Below, in pieces: positions 63,970 through 64,000 of a stretch of 64,000 nt of DNA. The notes under the pieces are model-generated. The model had not been told where the DNA came from and did no database searches. It saw only the letters and a program-made list of their open reading frames with translations. The number at the start of each line of letters is the position of its first letter. Within the stretch, counting starts at the first letter, position 1. The DNA comes from Pedosphaera parvula Ellin514 (lineage in GTDB: Bacteria > Verrucomicrobiota > Verrucomicrobiia > Limisphaerales > Pedosphaeraceae). The stretch spans positions 1 to 64,000 of the forward strand of contig NZ_ABOX02000037.1 of assembly GCF_000172555.1 (NCBI RefSeq). Reading direction: 5' to 3'. The translations under genes and the position numbers were made by a program.

Positions 63970-64000
63970 GTCTCACTTTCCTGATTTATAATTCTATTGG

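Noticed and set aside
1-64000. A CRISPR array, restriction system, prophage or other defence island
   Set aside because: No direct-repeat/spacer pattern, Cas, methylase-endonuclease pair, or phage gene was recognised anywhere in the window.

Overview
This 64 kb window looks like chromosomal DNA of a free-living verrucomicrobium, probably of the Pedosphaera/Limisphaerales type. This is an inference from gene content: PVC-type cytochromes (PSCyt1/DUF1549/DUF1553, DUF1501, and a PVC-type CxxCH dehydrogenase), a lone prepilin-like secreted protein, a SUFU-domain protein, and many secreted or lipoprotein enzymes. Base composition appears close to even G+C (not computed). No transposase, integrase, phage gene, rRNA or CRISPR array was seen. 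One tRNA, tRNA-Pro(GGG), is present.

Layout. 1-1.9 kb: a cut rhomboid protease gene and a secreted papain-like (C39-type) protein, then tRNA-Pro. 2.1-16.6 kb: a central carbon block. On the minus strand are pyruvate dehydrogenase aceE-aceF-lpd; on the plus strand are a lipoate-protein ligase-like gene, a BON protein and 2-oxoglutarate dehydrogenase sucA-sucB-lpd; then come fumC and a mycobacterial-type rpiB on the minus strand. Both complexes need lipoyl groups, which explains the lipoate ligase between them. 16.7-21.7 kb: a zinc alcohol dehydrogenase, a PH-like protein, a secreted HExxH metallopeptidase, a YhiN-type flavoprotein and a CPA1 cation/proton antiporter. 21.7-26.1 kb (minus): an M29-like aminopeptidase, a stand-alone methyltransferase resembling the C-terminal domain of the ovothiol enzyme OvoA, and a complete polar amino acid ABC importer. 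26.2-33.9 kb: an N6-adenine-type methyltransferase, a thioredoxin-fold protein, and a tightly packed minus-strand run tyrA-SUFU-aroA-cmk-plsC, followed by SIMPL and CbiX-type proteins.

34.2-46.0 kb holds typical PVC genes for extracellular catabolism: a 1027-residue propeller/HEAT/cytochrome protein with a phosphomannose-isomerase-like cupin, a convergent PSCyt-DUF1501 pair, a secreted beta-sandwich-like protein, a two-helix membrane protein and a prepilin-like protein. 46.1-50.5 kb (minus) is a four-gene unit of a LuxE-like acyl-protein synthetase, a tiny membrane protein, an MFS transporter and a LuxC-like acyl reductase, with queD downstream. It has the parts of a fatty acid reductase without luciferase. 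51-58.7 kb: a Tat-exported metallophosphoesterase, an AT-rich island with an Imm22-like orphan immunity gene, a tandem pair of large YVTN-propeller/phosphoesterase paralogues and a small TPR protein. 58.9-64 kb: a periplasmic PrxQ-type peroxiredoxin, a Gfo/Idh/MocA oxidoreductase with its TIM-barrel partner, a truncated HAD gene, a DUF1648 membrane protein, a dolichol-phosphate-mannose-synthase-like glycosyltransferase and a membrane TPR protein.

The loci most worth following up are the OvoA-type methyltransferase/M29/ABC cluster, the LuxC-LuxE-MFS operon without luciferase, the YVTN-phosphoesterase tandem, and two degenerate heptanucleotide tandem arrays in intergenic DNA (32046-32087 and 46536-46570).
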